A stretch of 64,000 nt of DNA, from the NCBI GenBank assembly GCA_902802905.1, contig CADCNT010000008.1:1-64000 (forward strand), in the 5' to 3' direction. The notes under the pieces are model-generated. The model was not told the DNA's origin. It was given only the letters and a program-made list of their open reading frames with translations, and made no database searches. The stretch is from an uncultured Erysipelotrichaceae bacterium. Lineage in GTDB: Bacteria > Bacillota_I > Bacilli_A > RFN20 > CAG-826. Shown here piece after piece: positions 32,070 through 42,716 of the stretch. Position numbers and translations under genes: made by a program. Each line of letters starts with the position of its first letter. Position 1 is the stretch's first letter.

Positions 32070-35033
32070 ATGACTAAGAAGACCTCTGCACGTTTACTTT
32101 TTGGTTCAATACTTGCATTTACAGCCTCAGCGATAACGATGCTGACAATTTCTATTTCTTGGTTCAACGGACCAAATGTTCAAGTCGATGATGGATATCT
32201 TGATGGTATTGTCGGTTTAAGAGAATACTTCTTCGCTGGAAAAGGAACCGAAGATAGCCCATATGAAATTGTTACCCCTCTCCATCTTTATAACTTAGAA
32301 AGATTACAAAACTTAGGTATTTTCTCTGGTAAGACATATTTCCAAGTTGGTCACCTTTTCGATATTGAAGGCGTTCCAACTCTAAAGTGTATCGATCACT
32401 ACGATTCAGATGGTAATCCTATTTACTGTGATTATATCAATATGGAAGGCACAAAGCTTTTACCAATCGGTGGAGAAGGTGTTCCTTTTGTCGGCACAAT
32501 TAATGGTAACGGAATCCCAATTAAGAATTTAACTGTTCGCGGCAATCCAGAAGATATTGGTGTCTTTGGTTATGTTGCTTCCGAAGGAAAAGTTGAAGGA
32601 ATGGTCTTTGAAGACTTAGAAGTTGTTTCCCTAGGCTATAGCAATGACTCAACTTCTTCCGACAACTTACTGTTCTCTGAAAATATCGATGATATCTTTG
32701 ACACCAGCGGAACTGCCTCATACCTCACAACTGGTATGAATTTAGACTTCTACGAATTCAATGCGACTACTAATGAGTATGATGTCACAAATCTTAAGAG
32801 ACATAATCCTGTTGGCGGTACTTATGTAAATAACGCTAACGATGCTAACCACATTGTCGCAGATACTGATTTATTTAATGGTTATTTCAAGGCCACTTTC
32901 CCTAGTGTGGAAGGCGATAGATTCACTTACACGTTGTCATCCTCCTCTCCAGTAATTAGAAGAGCAGGCGACACTATAATTGGTAGTTGTAGCGAAGATG
33001 ACCTCATTATTGATATGTCAGCTTTGAAAGAGTCGTCTCTATATAACTCAACATCAAACACTCAAGTGAACGCTAGATTATATCTCAAAGCTTCTTGTGT
33101 TGTTGATGGCTATACTTTCTCGCGTGTAATCCAAACTTACAAAGTTGAATTCCATAATGGTGGACATCTTTACGCTGATGGACAAACAAAAATCTCAATC
33201 TATTGTGATTATCTTGATACAGCCTCAACAGGCGATATGCAAACTGGATATCACCACGGAATTAACGTTGGTTTAATTGCCGGCCACGTCGATGGCACTG
33301 TCCAAAACTGCTATGTTTATAATGGTAAAATTAAGTTTAACGATTCTACATATCATCCAGTTGCTGCTGAAAGCGATACCGCTTTAATCGGTGAAATTGG
33401 TGAAAACGTTTCTAGCAACATTAATCCTGAACTTGGTTTAGTGGTTCACGGTGATATTGGTGTTATGAACTTCTCTAAGATTTATTCAATGATTAGAAGC
33501 GATATGTCTTATCCAAAGACCATTAAGGCTGGTAGTGATACCACCCAAGGTGTAACTACTCACTATGTTTCTTATAAAGAATTCTTGAATCAAGAATCTA
33601 TTGCTAATTTCAAAGATTATCTCAGATACTATGACGGTAAAAAAGAAGAACAAGAATTTATTATTCCAACATCTTCTGACATGAGTAAGATTTCACCTAA
33701 GCAGTGGCATAATTATGATTTAACTTCGTCTATCCCGCTTGATTTCAATACAGTTGAATTCCTTTGGAATAGAGTTGTTCAAGATGATGATAACACTGAT
33801 CGTGGATTAGGTGTTTTCAAAGTTGTTTCCTCATACAATCAATACGCAAACGAAGAGTCTTATGGAACTTATATGCTTTCTAATATTGGCGATTGTATCA
33901 TCAAAAATGATACCCCTAAAACCAAAGTTTATTTCTCAACCGCTGAATATGACCATAATCAAAGCGGACCTACTTGGGGAACTGGTGATGGCAAAATTGA
34001 ACCATTAAGAGCAACAACTCTTCCATCATACTCTGATGTTAGTTCCTTCAAGTGGCCTTTCTCTAGAGACTACAACTATGTCTTTGAGCTTGATTTGTCG
34101 CAAATGAACCAAGCTGGTGGAAGAGACTACATGTATAACACTACAAGTCAATTCCTTACTAACTATTTAAGTAGTAAATTAATCGATAAATATGGCGCAC
34201 CTGTCACTCCAGGCACTGATAGATTCGGCTTTATGTTCCGTTCTTCAGAAAACGAACTTTTAAGTCAATTATCTTCTTATATGCCTGTAAAAGTCCCTGG
34301 CGATAAAAAACCATTTACTGATCCTGATACTGGCGAAACATTCTATTATCCAACCAACTCAATCGTCTTTAGAATTGAAAACCCTAACGGCGCGAACGTT
34401 TCTGTTGTTGGTAACGGAGAAAATATTACTGTTTATAGCTACGACCCAAAAAAATCTACAGGTTCAAAAACTGCACTTTATACGATGTATTCTAAAAACA
34501 TTGCTAATGATGTATATAACGAGCATCGTTATTTCACATATGATGTTTCTACAGATGTAGACAATACCGGAACTGAAACAGTATGTCCAATCGCAAATGG
34601 TGATGGTGGAGCATTATACGGCCACATCTTCAATCTCCCTCAAGGCGATTATGTCTTAGGTTCTCAAAGCGGAACTGCAAAAGTCTACTTCTTAGCGGTT
34701 CAAGGTCAAACAGAAGGTTCGATTGGTCATGATGAAGTCGTTTCTGTTGATGGCACTGTTGCCGATGTTGACTTCTTGCTGGATGAACCATCATTATCTA
34801 CTTACCCATCCGGTTTAAATAAAGCATTGTTCTCTTTCAAAGCTGTATTCAATACCGAATTAGGTGAAGTATTTGTTGACACTATCACCGTCGGTGAAAA
34901 GAAATATATGCGAGTTACATTCGATAATTCTACGGTGTTCCTGACATACCTACTCGCTTATTCAAGGCATACGGAACATACCTACTATATAAACGGTGTC
35001 GCTCATGACACAACAAACTGGACATATCCATAA
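32070..35033 (+). CDS. Large SipW-type surface protein
   Basis: 987 residues starting with a SipW-type signal (LLFGSILAFTASAITMLTISISWFNGPN). Region ~55-190 has the pattern of GLUG/IgA-peptidase-like beta-helix repeats: SPYEIVTPLHLYNLERLQNLG, GTINGNGIPIKNLTVRG, DIGVFGYVASEGKVEGMVFEDLEV, resumed at ~395-425 (VGLIAGHVDGTVQNCYVYNG). The rest is beta-rich with no sortase or membrane anchor at the C-terminus. Its size suggests a tip or adhesive component of the surface structure. Translational spacing (2 nt) links it to the gene before. Confidence 0.72.
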   Translation: MTKKTSARLLFGSILAFTASAITMLTISISWFNGPNVQVDDGYLDGIVGLREYFFAGKGTEDSPYEIVTPLHLYNLERLQNLGIFSGKTYFQVGHLFDIEGVPTLKCIDHYDSDGNPIYCDYINMEGTKLLPIGGEGVPFVGTINGNGIPIKNLTVRGNPEDIGVFGYVASEGKVEGMVFEDLEVVSLGYSNDSTSSDNLLFSENIDDIFDTSGTASYLTTGMNLDFYEFNATTNEYDVTNLKRHNPVGGTYVNNANDANHIVADTDLFNGYFKATFPSVEGDRFTYTLSSSSPVIRRAGDTIIGSCSEDDLIIDMSALKESSLYNSTSNTQVNARLYLKASCVVDGYTFSRVIQTYKVEFHNGGHLYADGQTKISIYCDYLDTASTGDMQTGYHHGINVGLIAGHVDGTVQNCYVYNGKIKFNDSTYHPVAAESDTALIGEIGENVSSNINPELGLVVHGDIGVMNFSKIYSMIRSDMSYPKTIKAGSDTTQGVTTHYVSYKEFLNQESIANFKDYLRYYDGKKEEQEFIIPTSSDMSKISPKQWHNYDLTSSIPLDFNTVEFLWNRVVQDDDNTDRGLGVFKVVSSYNQYANEESYGTYMLSNIGDCIIKNDTPKTKVYFSTAEYDHNQSGPTWGTGDGKIEPLRATTLPSYSDVSSFKWPFSRDYNYVFELDLSQMNQAGGRDYMYNTTSQFLTNYLSSKLIDKYGAPVTPGTDRFGFMFRSSENELLSQLSSYMPVKVPGDKKPFTDPDTGETFYYPTNSIVFRIENPNGANVSVVGNGENITVYSYDPKKSTGSKTALYTMYSKNIANDVYNEHRYFTYDVSTDVDNTGTETVCPIANGDGGALYGHIFNLPQGDYVLGSQSGTAKVYFLAVQGQTEGSIGHDEVVSVDGTVADVDFLLDEPSLSTYPSGLNKALFSFKAVFNTELGEVFVDTITVGEKKYMRVTFDNSTVFLTYLLAYSRHTEHTYYINGVAHDTTNWTYP

Positions 35034-35051
35034 TGAAAGGAGTTAAGTAAA

Positions 35052-38000
35052 ATGAAGCGTTTTAAAAGAATTATATTACCGATTGCGTTATTTACTTTGC
35101 TTAGTTGCTTAGCTGTTTTTGTTACGGTTTCCACAATAAGCACGGCAATCGCAAGAGTGATTGTTGTGCCAACTACAACGTTCTTCCCAATAACAATTAA
35201 TGGACATGTTTATAAATGCTATTCACTTGAGGACGAACACGGCGATCCTACTCCAGGTGTTGCTATTGCTTGGGGAGAAACTTCTGCTACTGTTCCTAAT
35301 GAAATTGTAATTCCTTCTTCAGTAACACATGAAGGAAATCCCTACACAATTAGAGCAGTTGCTAAAGCTGGATTTAGATATTGCGGTTTTAAATCCATTA
35401 CTTTACCTCAAACAATTGAGATGATTGGTGAAGAAGCTTTTGCTTATTGTCAAAAACTTGAGACATTCAAGATTCCACATTTGGTGGATGAAATCAAACC
35501 ATCAACATTCTTAGATTGTCGCGCACTTGAATCAGTGAAATATTCTGATGCTTTGGATAATGACGTCTACGTCGGTAACGAAACTATCACAAGCATCGGT
35601 GATCATGCATTTGATTCTTGCATCAGTTTAAGAACATTTTATGTTCCTAAAAACGTAACTTATTTTGGTTCAAGTTGTTTCCAAAAATGTTCAAAGATGG
35701 TTAACTTCTTCTTCCCTTCAAGAATATTATTGAACAGTGCTATTCAAAACTATATAACCGTTAGACCATACGCTTTTGCAGATTGTTCTTCTTTATCCAT
35801 GGTCTACTTTGAAGAAAATATGAAAGAAATTGATGACCATGCATTTGCTCAATGTAACACTGATATGGTGATCAAATATACTGGTAACAGTGAGCCAACC
35901 TTTAAACGCGATGGCGTTACACAGTCTTATTGGAGAAATAAGAACATTGACCACTCAACAGATAGCTCTTATAAATATAGCTTTGCAACAAAACATTCAA
36001 GAATCGTTCCTGATGAAGACTATCCATGTTTCCGTTATGCGATTGAAAACAAAGCAGTAAAACTAGATTCATCAGGTAAATATTCTTCGAAGTGTACAGT
36101 GTATGCAATTCCTTCTAGTGAAGCTACCTCACAATACGCATGTATCTATAAATTTGATGTTCCTGGTGAAACAATTTATAGCAAAGTTGATCCTTCTATT
36201 AAGATTTATGATAAAGATACTGGCGAGTTAACATTACCTAATACATTGGGTGGTAAAACATTAAAAGTTATTAAAGAATCTGCTTTTGCTCAAGTTCCTG
36301 AAATTACCAGAGTAAAATTCAACACTGATTTAGTGCAGATTTGTAGAAAAGCATTCTTTAACTGTGTTAACATTGGCAAAAATGGTGACACAGATGCAGC
36401 TCCTGCACTTGATTTTAGTGCCTGCACAAAGCTTGTTGAAGTTAGTATGACTTGCTTCCAAGATTACACAATCGAAAATAAATATGTTACCAGAATAATT
36501 CTTCCTAATTGCTTACAATATTTAGGCGACCACTCATTCGCTAACTTTGTAAAAGTTAACAAATTAGTTTTACCAAACAACTTACAAGCAATGGCGGACT
36601 TATGTTTCTTTAGACTTGGAAGAAGTATCACTGATGATCCAGCAATCGATTTGATTTTACCAAAATCATTAAATGACGCTGCTGCTAAGAATGCATATTT
36701 TGAACATCAAAACATTCATACTGAAGATAATAAATCATTTCAACATAAAGACTATACACGTTGGTATGCCATTGGTAAGTATGCTTTCGTTTATTGTAAT
36801 AGCATTCGTTCTATTACCATGGAAGAAGATACCTCTCACGTTGGTGATTCAACTTATACGACATCTGTATATTCTAACGCATTTAAGACCATGCCTAATT
36901 TATTGCGTTTCCAATCTAATGCCAACCTCAAATATCTAGGTAAAGATGCCTTCAAAGAGTGTCCAAAACTTAGGGAGGTTTTCCTTGATAGCACTAAAGC
37001 TGAAAGCGCAACTGAAGACTATCCATGGTGTATCGATGAAGATACCGGCAAATATGGCGGTACCTTATTCCAAGGTATTTCTCCAGAATTAGTTCTTTAT
37101 GTAAGTGGTTCTAAAGCTCCTAAAAACTTAGAGAATTACTCCATTACTTCAGAAACCGGCTCTGTGCAAATGGATGTTGCATGGAACGCTGAAACTGAAG
37201 GCAAAGAAGGCAACACTAAAGTGTATAGCTATAGCAATAACCTCGCTCCTGATAGTCTTTATCAAAGAAGCCATGTTCCAACTTACTATAACGTGGCATC
37301 TGGTAATGACGTTGTTTATTGGGACCCATCAACTAAAAATACAGTTTCTGTTCCAAAAACTCCTGAAGAATATGATAGTGGTATTGTCTCATTTGTTAAA
37401 AACACATCTGATGAATATACTGCCGCTAGATATTTCTATAGTGCCGGAACTAGCGATGATGGTGGCACCGGAACCAAAATTATTGATTTGACAAGTGTAC
37501 CTGGCGTTTCTACAAGCGATATTCATAAATTAAAAGTTATTGGCTCTGAAGCTTTTGCTAAGAGTGAAAATTTAACTGGCAATAATCCAAATGATAGTAG
37601 AGCCCCTGGTTTATATTTCATTTTGCCTAACACCATTACTGAAATTAGTGAGCGTGCTTTCTTTAGAAAAACAGGCGATAATGGCGACGGAAACGGTAGA
37701 TTTGGCGTTAGAGTCGTAACTTATAAAGATAATGATGGCAATATATATCTCGCTGATGGCACATCTACAACTACAAATATTCAAGATATTGTTGATTATG
37801 TCGAAAAGAATGGAACAGCTACAGTTAGTGATAGCGATAGACGTGGATATTGTGTTTTACCAAATACTGTTACAACTATCGGAAAGTTAGCTTTCTACAA
37901 TAATATTTTCAAAAACATTTATCTTAGTTCTGCCTTAAAATTTATTGGCCACGCTGCTTTCTATGCCCATCAATCTAGCAATTCTTATCTCAAGACAGCA

Positions 38001-39110
38001 TCTCAAGTTATTAGTATCAGTGGCAACTCTAATTTCCAAACTATCAATAATGGCTTATATTACATTGGGAACACAAACAAAAAGACACTTCTATATCAAG
38101 TCCAAGACCTTACTGGAGGAGATTCATTAACACTTTCTATTGCTAGTGGCACAAAAGCAATTGGCTTCCAAGCATGTGCTAATACTAGATATAAAATCTT
38201 TGATTTACCTACCGGATTATTAACTATCTATGGTGAAGGTATGGCTAAAAACATCACGCTTGAAGAAGTTAAGGGTGATGGCATTGGTACACTTAGATAC
38301 ATTAACTCTATGGAAAGTTTCATGGGTAAATCTCCAACCATCCCTTGGGATGATCCTGATTATGATGAAATCTTTGACGACACTGTTGCTGAATATTTTG
38401 ATAATACAGATTATCGTGATTCCGCTTATCAATATCGTCCACAAATTCAAGCATTATATGGTGCATTCTATGGTTGTAGCAATTTAAAAACACTCAACTT
38501 TAAGAATATGACAAACATCCGTAAGATTGGCTGGGGCGCTTTTAGTGGCTGTGGCAACTTAAAGTACATGGTTGGTGATGATGAATATATATATAAATCA
38601 TATGATAAAACCAAGACCGATGCCACATACAAGGTTATTAATATTAATAACAGAACTGCAAATAACCAAATGGTTTTAGATTTACGTGAATGTACAAAAT
38701 TACATTCGATTGCTAAAGATGCATTTAAAGACTGCGGAAATATTAGAGTAATTCATTTACCAGATAATAAAGCTGCTGGTGCAACTGAATCTAATATCTA
38801 TATCGGTAAAGACCCAGAAGCTACCGGATATGATGGCGCAATTGTTAGTAATAACAGCATTAGAATCATGATTGAAGAAACATGGGATTTTGCTAACAAC
38901 AATTCCTCAGGACATAATGCTGGAGTACATTACCCATCAACAAGTTTTGGAAATAACCCGGTTTTCTATCAACTTAAAACCAAAAACGATATTCCTTCTA
39001 CTGATACATCTAAATATAAATATTGGGTGAAAAGAGATGGATTCTATCTATTGTTCGACGGAAGTCAACCTGCCGTTGACGCTAGATATTATTTTGATCA
39101 TCTTTCATAA
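35052..39110 (+). CDS. BspA-type leucine-rich-repeat surface protein
   Basis: 1352 residues: an N-terminal signal/anchor helix (7-30), then LRR_5 (BspA-like, Treponema-type) repeats, e.g. AVAKAGFRYCGFKSITLPQTIEMIGEEAFAYCQKLETF and SIGDHAFDSCISLRTFYVPKNVTYFG. They recur in blocks through the chain, broken by insertions (~340-400, ~690-850). BspA-like LRRs in gut bacteria and Trichomonas mediate binding to host proteins or other cells. No C-terminal anchor is visible. RBS AAAGGAG lies 12 nt ahead of the ATG. It is the largest protein of the operon and a likely adhesin of the fibre system. Confidence 0.85.
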   Translation: MKRFKRIILPIALFTLLSCLAVFVTVSTISTAIARVIVVPTTTFFPITINGHVYKCYSLEDEHGDPTPGVAIAWGETSATVPNEIVIPSSVTHEGNPYTIRAVAKAGFRYCGFKSITLPQTIEMIGEEAFAYCQKLETFKIPHLVDEIKPSTFLDCRALESVKYSDALDNDVYVGNETITSIGDHAFDSCISLRTFYVPKNVTYFGSSCFQKCSKMVNFFFPSRILLNSAIQNYITVRPYAFADCSSLSMVYFEENMKEIDDHAFAQCNTDMVIKYTGNSEPTFKRDGVTQSYWRNKNIDHSTDSSYKYSFATKHSRIVPDEDYPCFRYAIENKAVKLDSSGKYSSKCTVYAIPSSEATSQYACIYKFDVPGETIYSKVDPSIKIYDKDTGELTLPNTLGGKTLKVIKESAFAQVPEITRVKFNTDLVQICRKAFFNCVNIGKNGDTDAAPALDFSACTKLVEVSMTCFQDYTIENKYVTRIILPNCLQYLGDHSFANFVKVNKLVLPNNLQAMADLCFFRLGRSITDDPAIDLILPKSLNDAAAKNAYFEHQNIHTEDNKSFQHKDYTRWYAIGKYAFVYCNSIRSITMEEDTSHVGDSTYTTSVYSNAFKTMPNLLRFQSNANLKYLGKDAFKECPKLREVFLDSTKAESATEDYPWCIDEDTGKYGGTLFQGISPELVLYVSGSKAPKNLENYSITSETGSVQMDVAWNAETEGKEGNTKVYSYSNNLAPDSLYQRSHVPTYYNVASGNDVVYWDPSTKNTVSVPKTPEEYDSGIVSFVKNTSDEYTAARYFYSAGTSDDGGTGTKIIDLTSVPGVSTSDIHKLKVIGSEAFAKSENLTGNNPNDSRAPGLYFILPNTITEISERAFFRKTGDNGDGNGRFGVRVVTYKDNDGNIYLADGTSTTTNIQDIVDYVEKNGTATVSDSDRRGYCVLPNTVTTIGKLAFYNNIFKNIYLSSALKFIGHAAFYAHQSSNSYLKTASQVISISGNSNFQTINNGLYYIGNTNKKTLLYQVQDLTGGDSLTLSIASGTKAIGFQACANTRYKIFDLPTGLLTIYGEGMAKNITLEEVKGDGIGTLRYINSMESFMGKSPTIPWDDPDYDEIFDDTVAEYFDNTDYRDSAYQYRPQIQALYGAFYGCSNLKTLNFKNMTNIRKIGWGAFSGCGNLKYMVGDDEYIYKSYDKTKTDATYKVININNRTANNQMVLDLRECTKLHSIAKDAFKDCGNIRVIHLPDNKAAGATESNIYIGKDPEATGYDGAIVSNNSIRIMIEETWDFANNNSSGHNAGVHYPSTSFGNNPVFYQLKTKNDIPSTDTSKYKYWVKRDGFYLLFDGSQPAVDARYYFDHLS

Positions 39111-39126
39111 ATAAGGAGGCTAATCT

Positions 39127-41307
39127 ATGAATAAGTTTAAATTAGCACTTTCCAAAGTAGCGGAATTCCTCGGCTTTAAGAGAAATTCCCAGTACGTGAA
39201 CGAGTATATCCATAGGACCAACATTCGTTCTGCTATTTATATGGCGGGTGTAGTAGCGATATTGGAAATTTGGCTCATCATTAGACAACACCAAAAATAT
39301 ATTATCCCTTCTGTTCAAGGTGGAGCCCCTTACTTTGAAACTTTATTTAACAATACATCGCTTTTCTGGATCATGATGGTCCTCGGATTTTCGATGTTCT
39401 TCTATTCCTTATTTTTCTTATCTAAAAAAAGAAGTAAAGCATTATTTATCACTATTTTGGTAATTTCCGCGATTGGAATTACCTTATGCTGCTTACTTCC
39501 TTTAGAAAATAGAATTAAGAACTATAACCCTAAGCGTCTTATTGATACGATATTGTTGATTATCTTATATTCTAGCGCTTTTATTTATCACGCTTTTGTT
39601 GGAGCAGCTACTTTGCTTTTACATAAAGGCAAGAAGATTGAATGGCTGCATTGCATCTTAATCATTACTTTATTCGCTGTGACATTGCTTATTTTTGGAG
39701 TCAAGGTCTCGTATGGCGATTTCACAAGTTTAAAAAGCGGAGCGCCAAATCCTGACTATAAACAGATTATATGCTTCTTAATGATGGTGCTTTATGTCGG
39801 TTGCCTACTTATTTGGAGACCTTATATTTCTGTTGCCATCTTAGGATCTGTATTCTTGGGCTTCTATTTCATGCTCAAATACTTAAATCCATCAACTAGA
39901 TATTTTTCTGAAGGTGATGAAGTTAACTATTTAACATTCTTTATCTCCCTTGCTATGGTGTCAGTTTCTATCTTCCAACAAAGAAACTTAGAGGCTCATA
40001 AAGATGAAGAACTGGAAATTTTAGCGACCAAAGATAAGTTATCTGATTTATATTCTTTTGAATATTTCTGCAAACTTTGTAGCGAAAAAATTAAAGAAGA
40101 AAACATTCAAGATAAAGAATACATTTACCTATTCTTTGATATCACATCATTCAAAGTACTTAACGATCAAAAAGGATTTGAATACGGTAATGCTTTCTTA
40201 AGAAAAGTTGGTGATATCTTAAAAGAAGAATGGCCAAACGAATTATTAACTAGACAAGGCGACGACCACTTTGTGGTTTTCGTTAAAAACGAAAATATCG
40301 AAGAAAAGATTAACTCGGTCGAGGAAAAGATAAGAAGCTTAGACGCTGATGTAAGACCAGGTGTTAAAGTTGGTGGCTATACATTCACTTCAACGAGATT
40401 AGATCCTCACTCATCAGTAGAAAAAGCGAGATACGCTTTCTCGGCTTTAAAATCTCAAGCAGGCCATAATAACTACTTAAAATACAACCATGAAATGAGC
40501 AAGAGATATGCTTTAGTTCAATACATTGTCTCTCATATTGATGAAGCAGTGGAAAAAGGATGGATTGTCGCTTACTATCAACCAGTCGTGTTCGCTAAAG
40601 ATCGAAAACTTTGCGGTGTAGAAGCCCTTGCTAGATGGATTGACCCAGAAAATGGATTCCTTAATCCAGGTGTGTTCGTTGGTGCCTTGGAAGACGCCCA
40701 ACTAGCGTATAAACTCGATTTAGCAATGTTAGAGAATGTGTGTCGCAACATGAGAAGAGTATTAGATGCTAATGAGACTGTTGTTCCTACATCAATTAAC
40801 TTCTCTAGAGCCGACTTCTCCATCGTCGATGTTCCTCAAGAAATTGTTAATATTACCAATAAATATAATATTCCAACTCACTATCTCCATATTGAAATCA
40901 CTGAAAGTGCGTTGCTTGAAGAGCATTTCGACTTAAAAGAAGCTATTAGAAGAATCAAAGAAAACGGATTTGAAGTTTGGCTTGATGACTTCGGTAGTGG
41001 ATATTCTTCTTTCAATACCTTAAAAGACTATAACTTTGACATGCTTAAACTTGATATGGAATTCTTAAAAGGTTTTGAAACCAATAAGAAATCTCGCCCA
41101 TTAATCAAAGCCGTTATTGAAATGGCAAAACAAATCGATATGCACACTTTAGCAGAAGGTGTGGAGACCGATGAACAAGCTGAATTCCTTAAAAGCGTTG
41201 GCTGTGAAAAACTCCAAGGTTATCTCATTTCTAAACCAATAACCTACGAAGATTTGAATAATGGAATTGCAGAAGGCAAGTTTGTTATTTCTAAAGATTT
41301 AAAATAA
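39127..41307 (+). CDS. Membrane GGDEF-EAL protein, c-di-GMP phosphodiesterase
   Basis: 726 residues. Seven or so hydrophobic segments (~30-285) are followed by a GGDEF domain (~295-440) whose signature is degraded to QGDDHF, so cyclase activity is unlikely. An EAL domain follows (~455-715) with the catalytic set: VEALARW (EAL), INFSRADF (Asn), EITES (Glu), LDDFGSGYSS (DDFG), LKLDMEF (Lys), AEGVET and LQGYLISKP. It should hydrolyse c-di-GMP to pGpG. As last gene of operon A, it would supply negative feedback on its own riboswitch. RBS AAGGAGG is strong. Confidence 0.9.
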   Translation: MNKFKLALSKVAEFLGFKRNSQYVNEYIHRTNIRSAIYMAGVVAILEIWLIIRQHQKYIIPSVQGGAPYFETLFNNTSLFWIMMVLGFSMFFYSLFFLSKKRSKALFITILVISAIGITLCCLLPLENRIKNYNPKRLIDTILLIILYSSAFIYHAFVGAATLLLHKGKKIEWLHCILIITLFAVTLLIFGVKVSYGDFTSLKSGAPNPDYKQIICFLMMVLYVGCLLIWRPYISVAILGSVFLGFYFMLKYLNPSTRYFSEGDEVNYLTFFISLAMVSVSIFQQRNLEAHKDEELEILATKDKLSDLYSFEYFCKLCSEKIKEENIQDKEYIYLFFDITSFKVLNDQKGFEYGNAFLRKVGDILKEEWPNELLTRQGDDHFVVFVKNENIEEKINSVEEKIRSLDADVRPGVKVGGYTFTSTRLDPHSSVEKARYAFSALKSQAGHNNYLKYNHEMSKRYALVQYIVSHIDEAVEKGWIVAYYQPVVFAKDRKLCGVEALARWIDPENGFLNPGVFVGALEDAQLAYKLDLAMLENVCRNMRRVLDANETVVPTSINFSRADFSIVDVPQEIVNITNKYNIPTHYLHIEITESALLEEHFDLKEAIRRIKENGFEVWLDDFGSGYSSFNTLKDYNFDMLKLDMEFLKGFETNKKSRPLIKAVIEMAKQIDMHTLAEGVETDEQAEFLKSVGCEKLQGYLISKPITYEDLNNGIAEGKFVISKDLK

Positions 41308-41329
41308 TCATCGTATTTGATGAATAATC

Positions 41330-41358
41330 ACATGTGGCAATCACATGTTTTTATTTTT
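41330..41358 (+). terminator. Terminator of fibre operon A
   Basis: ACATGTG (41330-41336), loop GCAAT, CACATGT (41342-41348), then TTTTATTTTT. Confidence 0.8.
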
Positions 41359-41560
41359 GATCAAAGAAGTGGTGCCTCTTTTACTCATGCTTCTTTTAAA
41401 AAATGATCTTAATTTTTCTTACAACACAAATAGGGAAAATCGCCATTTGAGATAGTAGAAACGATATTTTTCTATAATTCTTATGATCTTCTTTCTTGCT
41501 AAATATAAATATTTAATAAAAAAATATTGCTAAAAAAATCAAAACGATAATAAAATAATA

Positions 41561-41680
41561 GTGCATCACAAATGTGTTATCTAAGGAAGTCCCAATCCTT
41601 ATACAACGACAAGCGATGTAACTTAACTATCATCCATTCAATTTAAAAAAATGACAAGTTGAATGATTTTTGTCGTTTAT
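41561..41680 (+). ncRNA. Attenuator-like structured leader of the main TasA-like gene
   Basis: The 385-nt gene-free gap 41308-41692 holds, after the terminator, an AT-rich stretch and then a leader. GTGCATC (41561) can pair with GATGTAAC (~41615); AAGGA...TCCTT (41583-41600) makes an internal hairpin. Near its end two exclusive hairpins overlap: CATTCAA (41635-41641)/TTGAATG (41659-41665) with ATTTTT after it, a terminator form; and AATGACAA (41650-41657)/TTGTCGTT (41670-41677), which destroys that terminator. It does not match GEMM-I as I know it, so the ligand, if any, is open. Confidence 0.5.
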
Positions 41681-41692
41681 AAGGAGAAAAAC

Positions 41693-42598
41693 ATGAAAAA
41701 ATCTAAAATTATTGTTCCTGCTTTAGCGATGATTGCATTTTCAACAGCTGCGTCAATTGCCGGATCTGTGGCATGGTTTACTGCGAGTAGACAAGTCACA
41801 ATCTCTGCTGGCAATTATACAGTCGTTAAGTTAACTTCTAACTTAGACTGTACACTTGCCGCTGGCGTCGGTACTACATTTACTGGTAAAACTGTTACTT
41901 TCAATGGTAAATTAACTGATGGTTCATTTAATCACAAAACAAAGAACATCTACACACCTGCTTCAGATGGTTTATCAATTGCAAAAGAGACAGCTTTACC
42001 TACTAATCCAACTGCTGAACAATTAGCCACATTGACCACTGCTATGGAAAGAGGAACAGTTGGTGGCCTTAAGGTTTATACCGCTGCCACCTTCAGAATC
42101 ACTTTCACTGTTAACTTTGGTGCTGACCAATTAGATTTAGGTTTATTCCTAAATAACACTGCTAGTAAATCACAATTTACTACAGCCGGCACACCTATTA
42201 CTGCAAAAGGTTTTAGAATGGCAATAGTTCCTGATGCTTCTGCAGAAAAAGCGAAAGTGTTTGCTGATTTACAGGAATCAGGAAAATGTAAATACGTTGC
42301 TGGTACAGATAACTATGCTGGTACAGAATACGTTGCTTCCGATAAGGATTTAATCGACATTAACTATACCGAAGCTTTACCAGATTCAAGCACAGAACGT
42401 GCTACCGCTATTGCTAGACCTGATTTCTTAGGTACAATCGCCGCACCTTCTGCTGGTGGAAATGTTTCTGTTTCCTACACAGTTGTTTGCTGGTTTGAAG
42501 GTACTGATGAAAACATCGTTAACCGTAATGATGTTAATGAATATCAAACAGTTGCTGCCTCTTTAGTCTTCGATGCTGTCGATCTAAAAGCTGCATAA
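41693..42598 (+). CDS. TasA-like fibre subunit with SipW-type signal peptide
   Basis: 301 residues. The signal region is MKKSKIIVPALAMIAFSTAA followed by SIAGSVAWFTASRQV, a clear SipW-dependent motif (A-WFT). The mature chain is Thr/Ala-rich, low in aromatics, beta-sandwich-like (TFRITFTVNFGADQLDLGLFL, NVSVSYTVVCWFEG) and ends without an anchor, as expected for an abundant camelysin/TasA-like polymer subunit. It has its own leader and terminator, so it is expressed as a single gene, typical of a major subunit. RBS AAGGAG is 8 nt upstream of the ATG at 41693. Confidence 0.8.
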   Translation: MKKSKIIVPALAMIAFSTAASIAGSVAWFTASRQVTISAGNYTVVKLTSNLDCTLAAGVGTTFTGKTVTFNGKLTDGSFNHKTKNIYTPASDGLSIAKETALPTNPTAEQLATLTTAMERGTVGGLKVYTAATFRITFTVNFGADQLDLGLFLNNTASKSQFTTAGTPITAKGFRMAIVPDASAEKAKVFADLQESGKCKYVAGTDNYAGTEYVASDKDLIDINYTEALPDSSTERATAIARPDFLGTIAAPSAGGNVSVSYTVVCWFEGTDENIVNRNDVNEYQTVAASLVFDAVDLKAA

Positions 42599-42623
42599 TC
42601 GTTACTTTAGTAAACAAAATACT

Positions 42624-42652
42624 GAGCCTTCCCTCACCGGAGGGCTCTTTAT
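42624..42652 (+). terminator. Terminator of the TasA-like gene
   Basis: GAGCC-T-TCC and GGA-G-GGCTC (42624-42647) pair around CTCACC, followed by TTTATTAT. Confidence 0.75.
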
Positions 42653-42703
42653 TATATAAATATATAAATAAAAGTATTGACTAGTTCAAATAATCGTGTA
42701 AAC

Positions 42704-42709
42704 TATAAT
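42704..42709 (+). promoter_or_regulatory. -10 box of fibre operon B
   Basis: TATAAT at 42704-42709, just upstream of riboswitch B. The best TTGAC-like match (42677-42682) is 21 nt away, too far for a normal -35, so the promoter may be extended or activator-dependent. Confidence 0.5.
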
Positions 42710-42716
42710 CAAGTTT

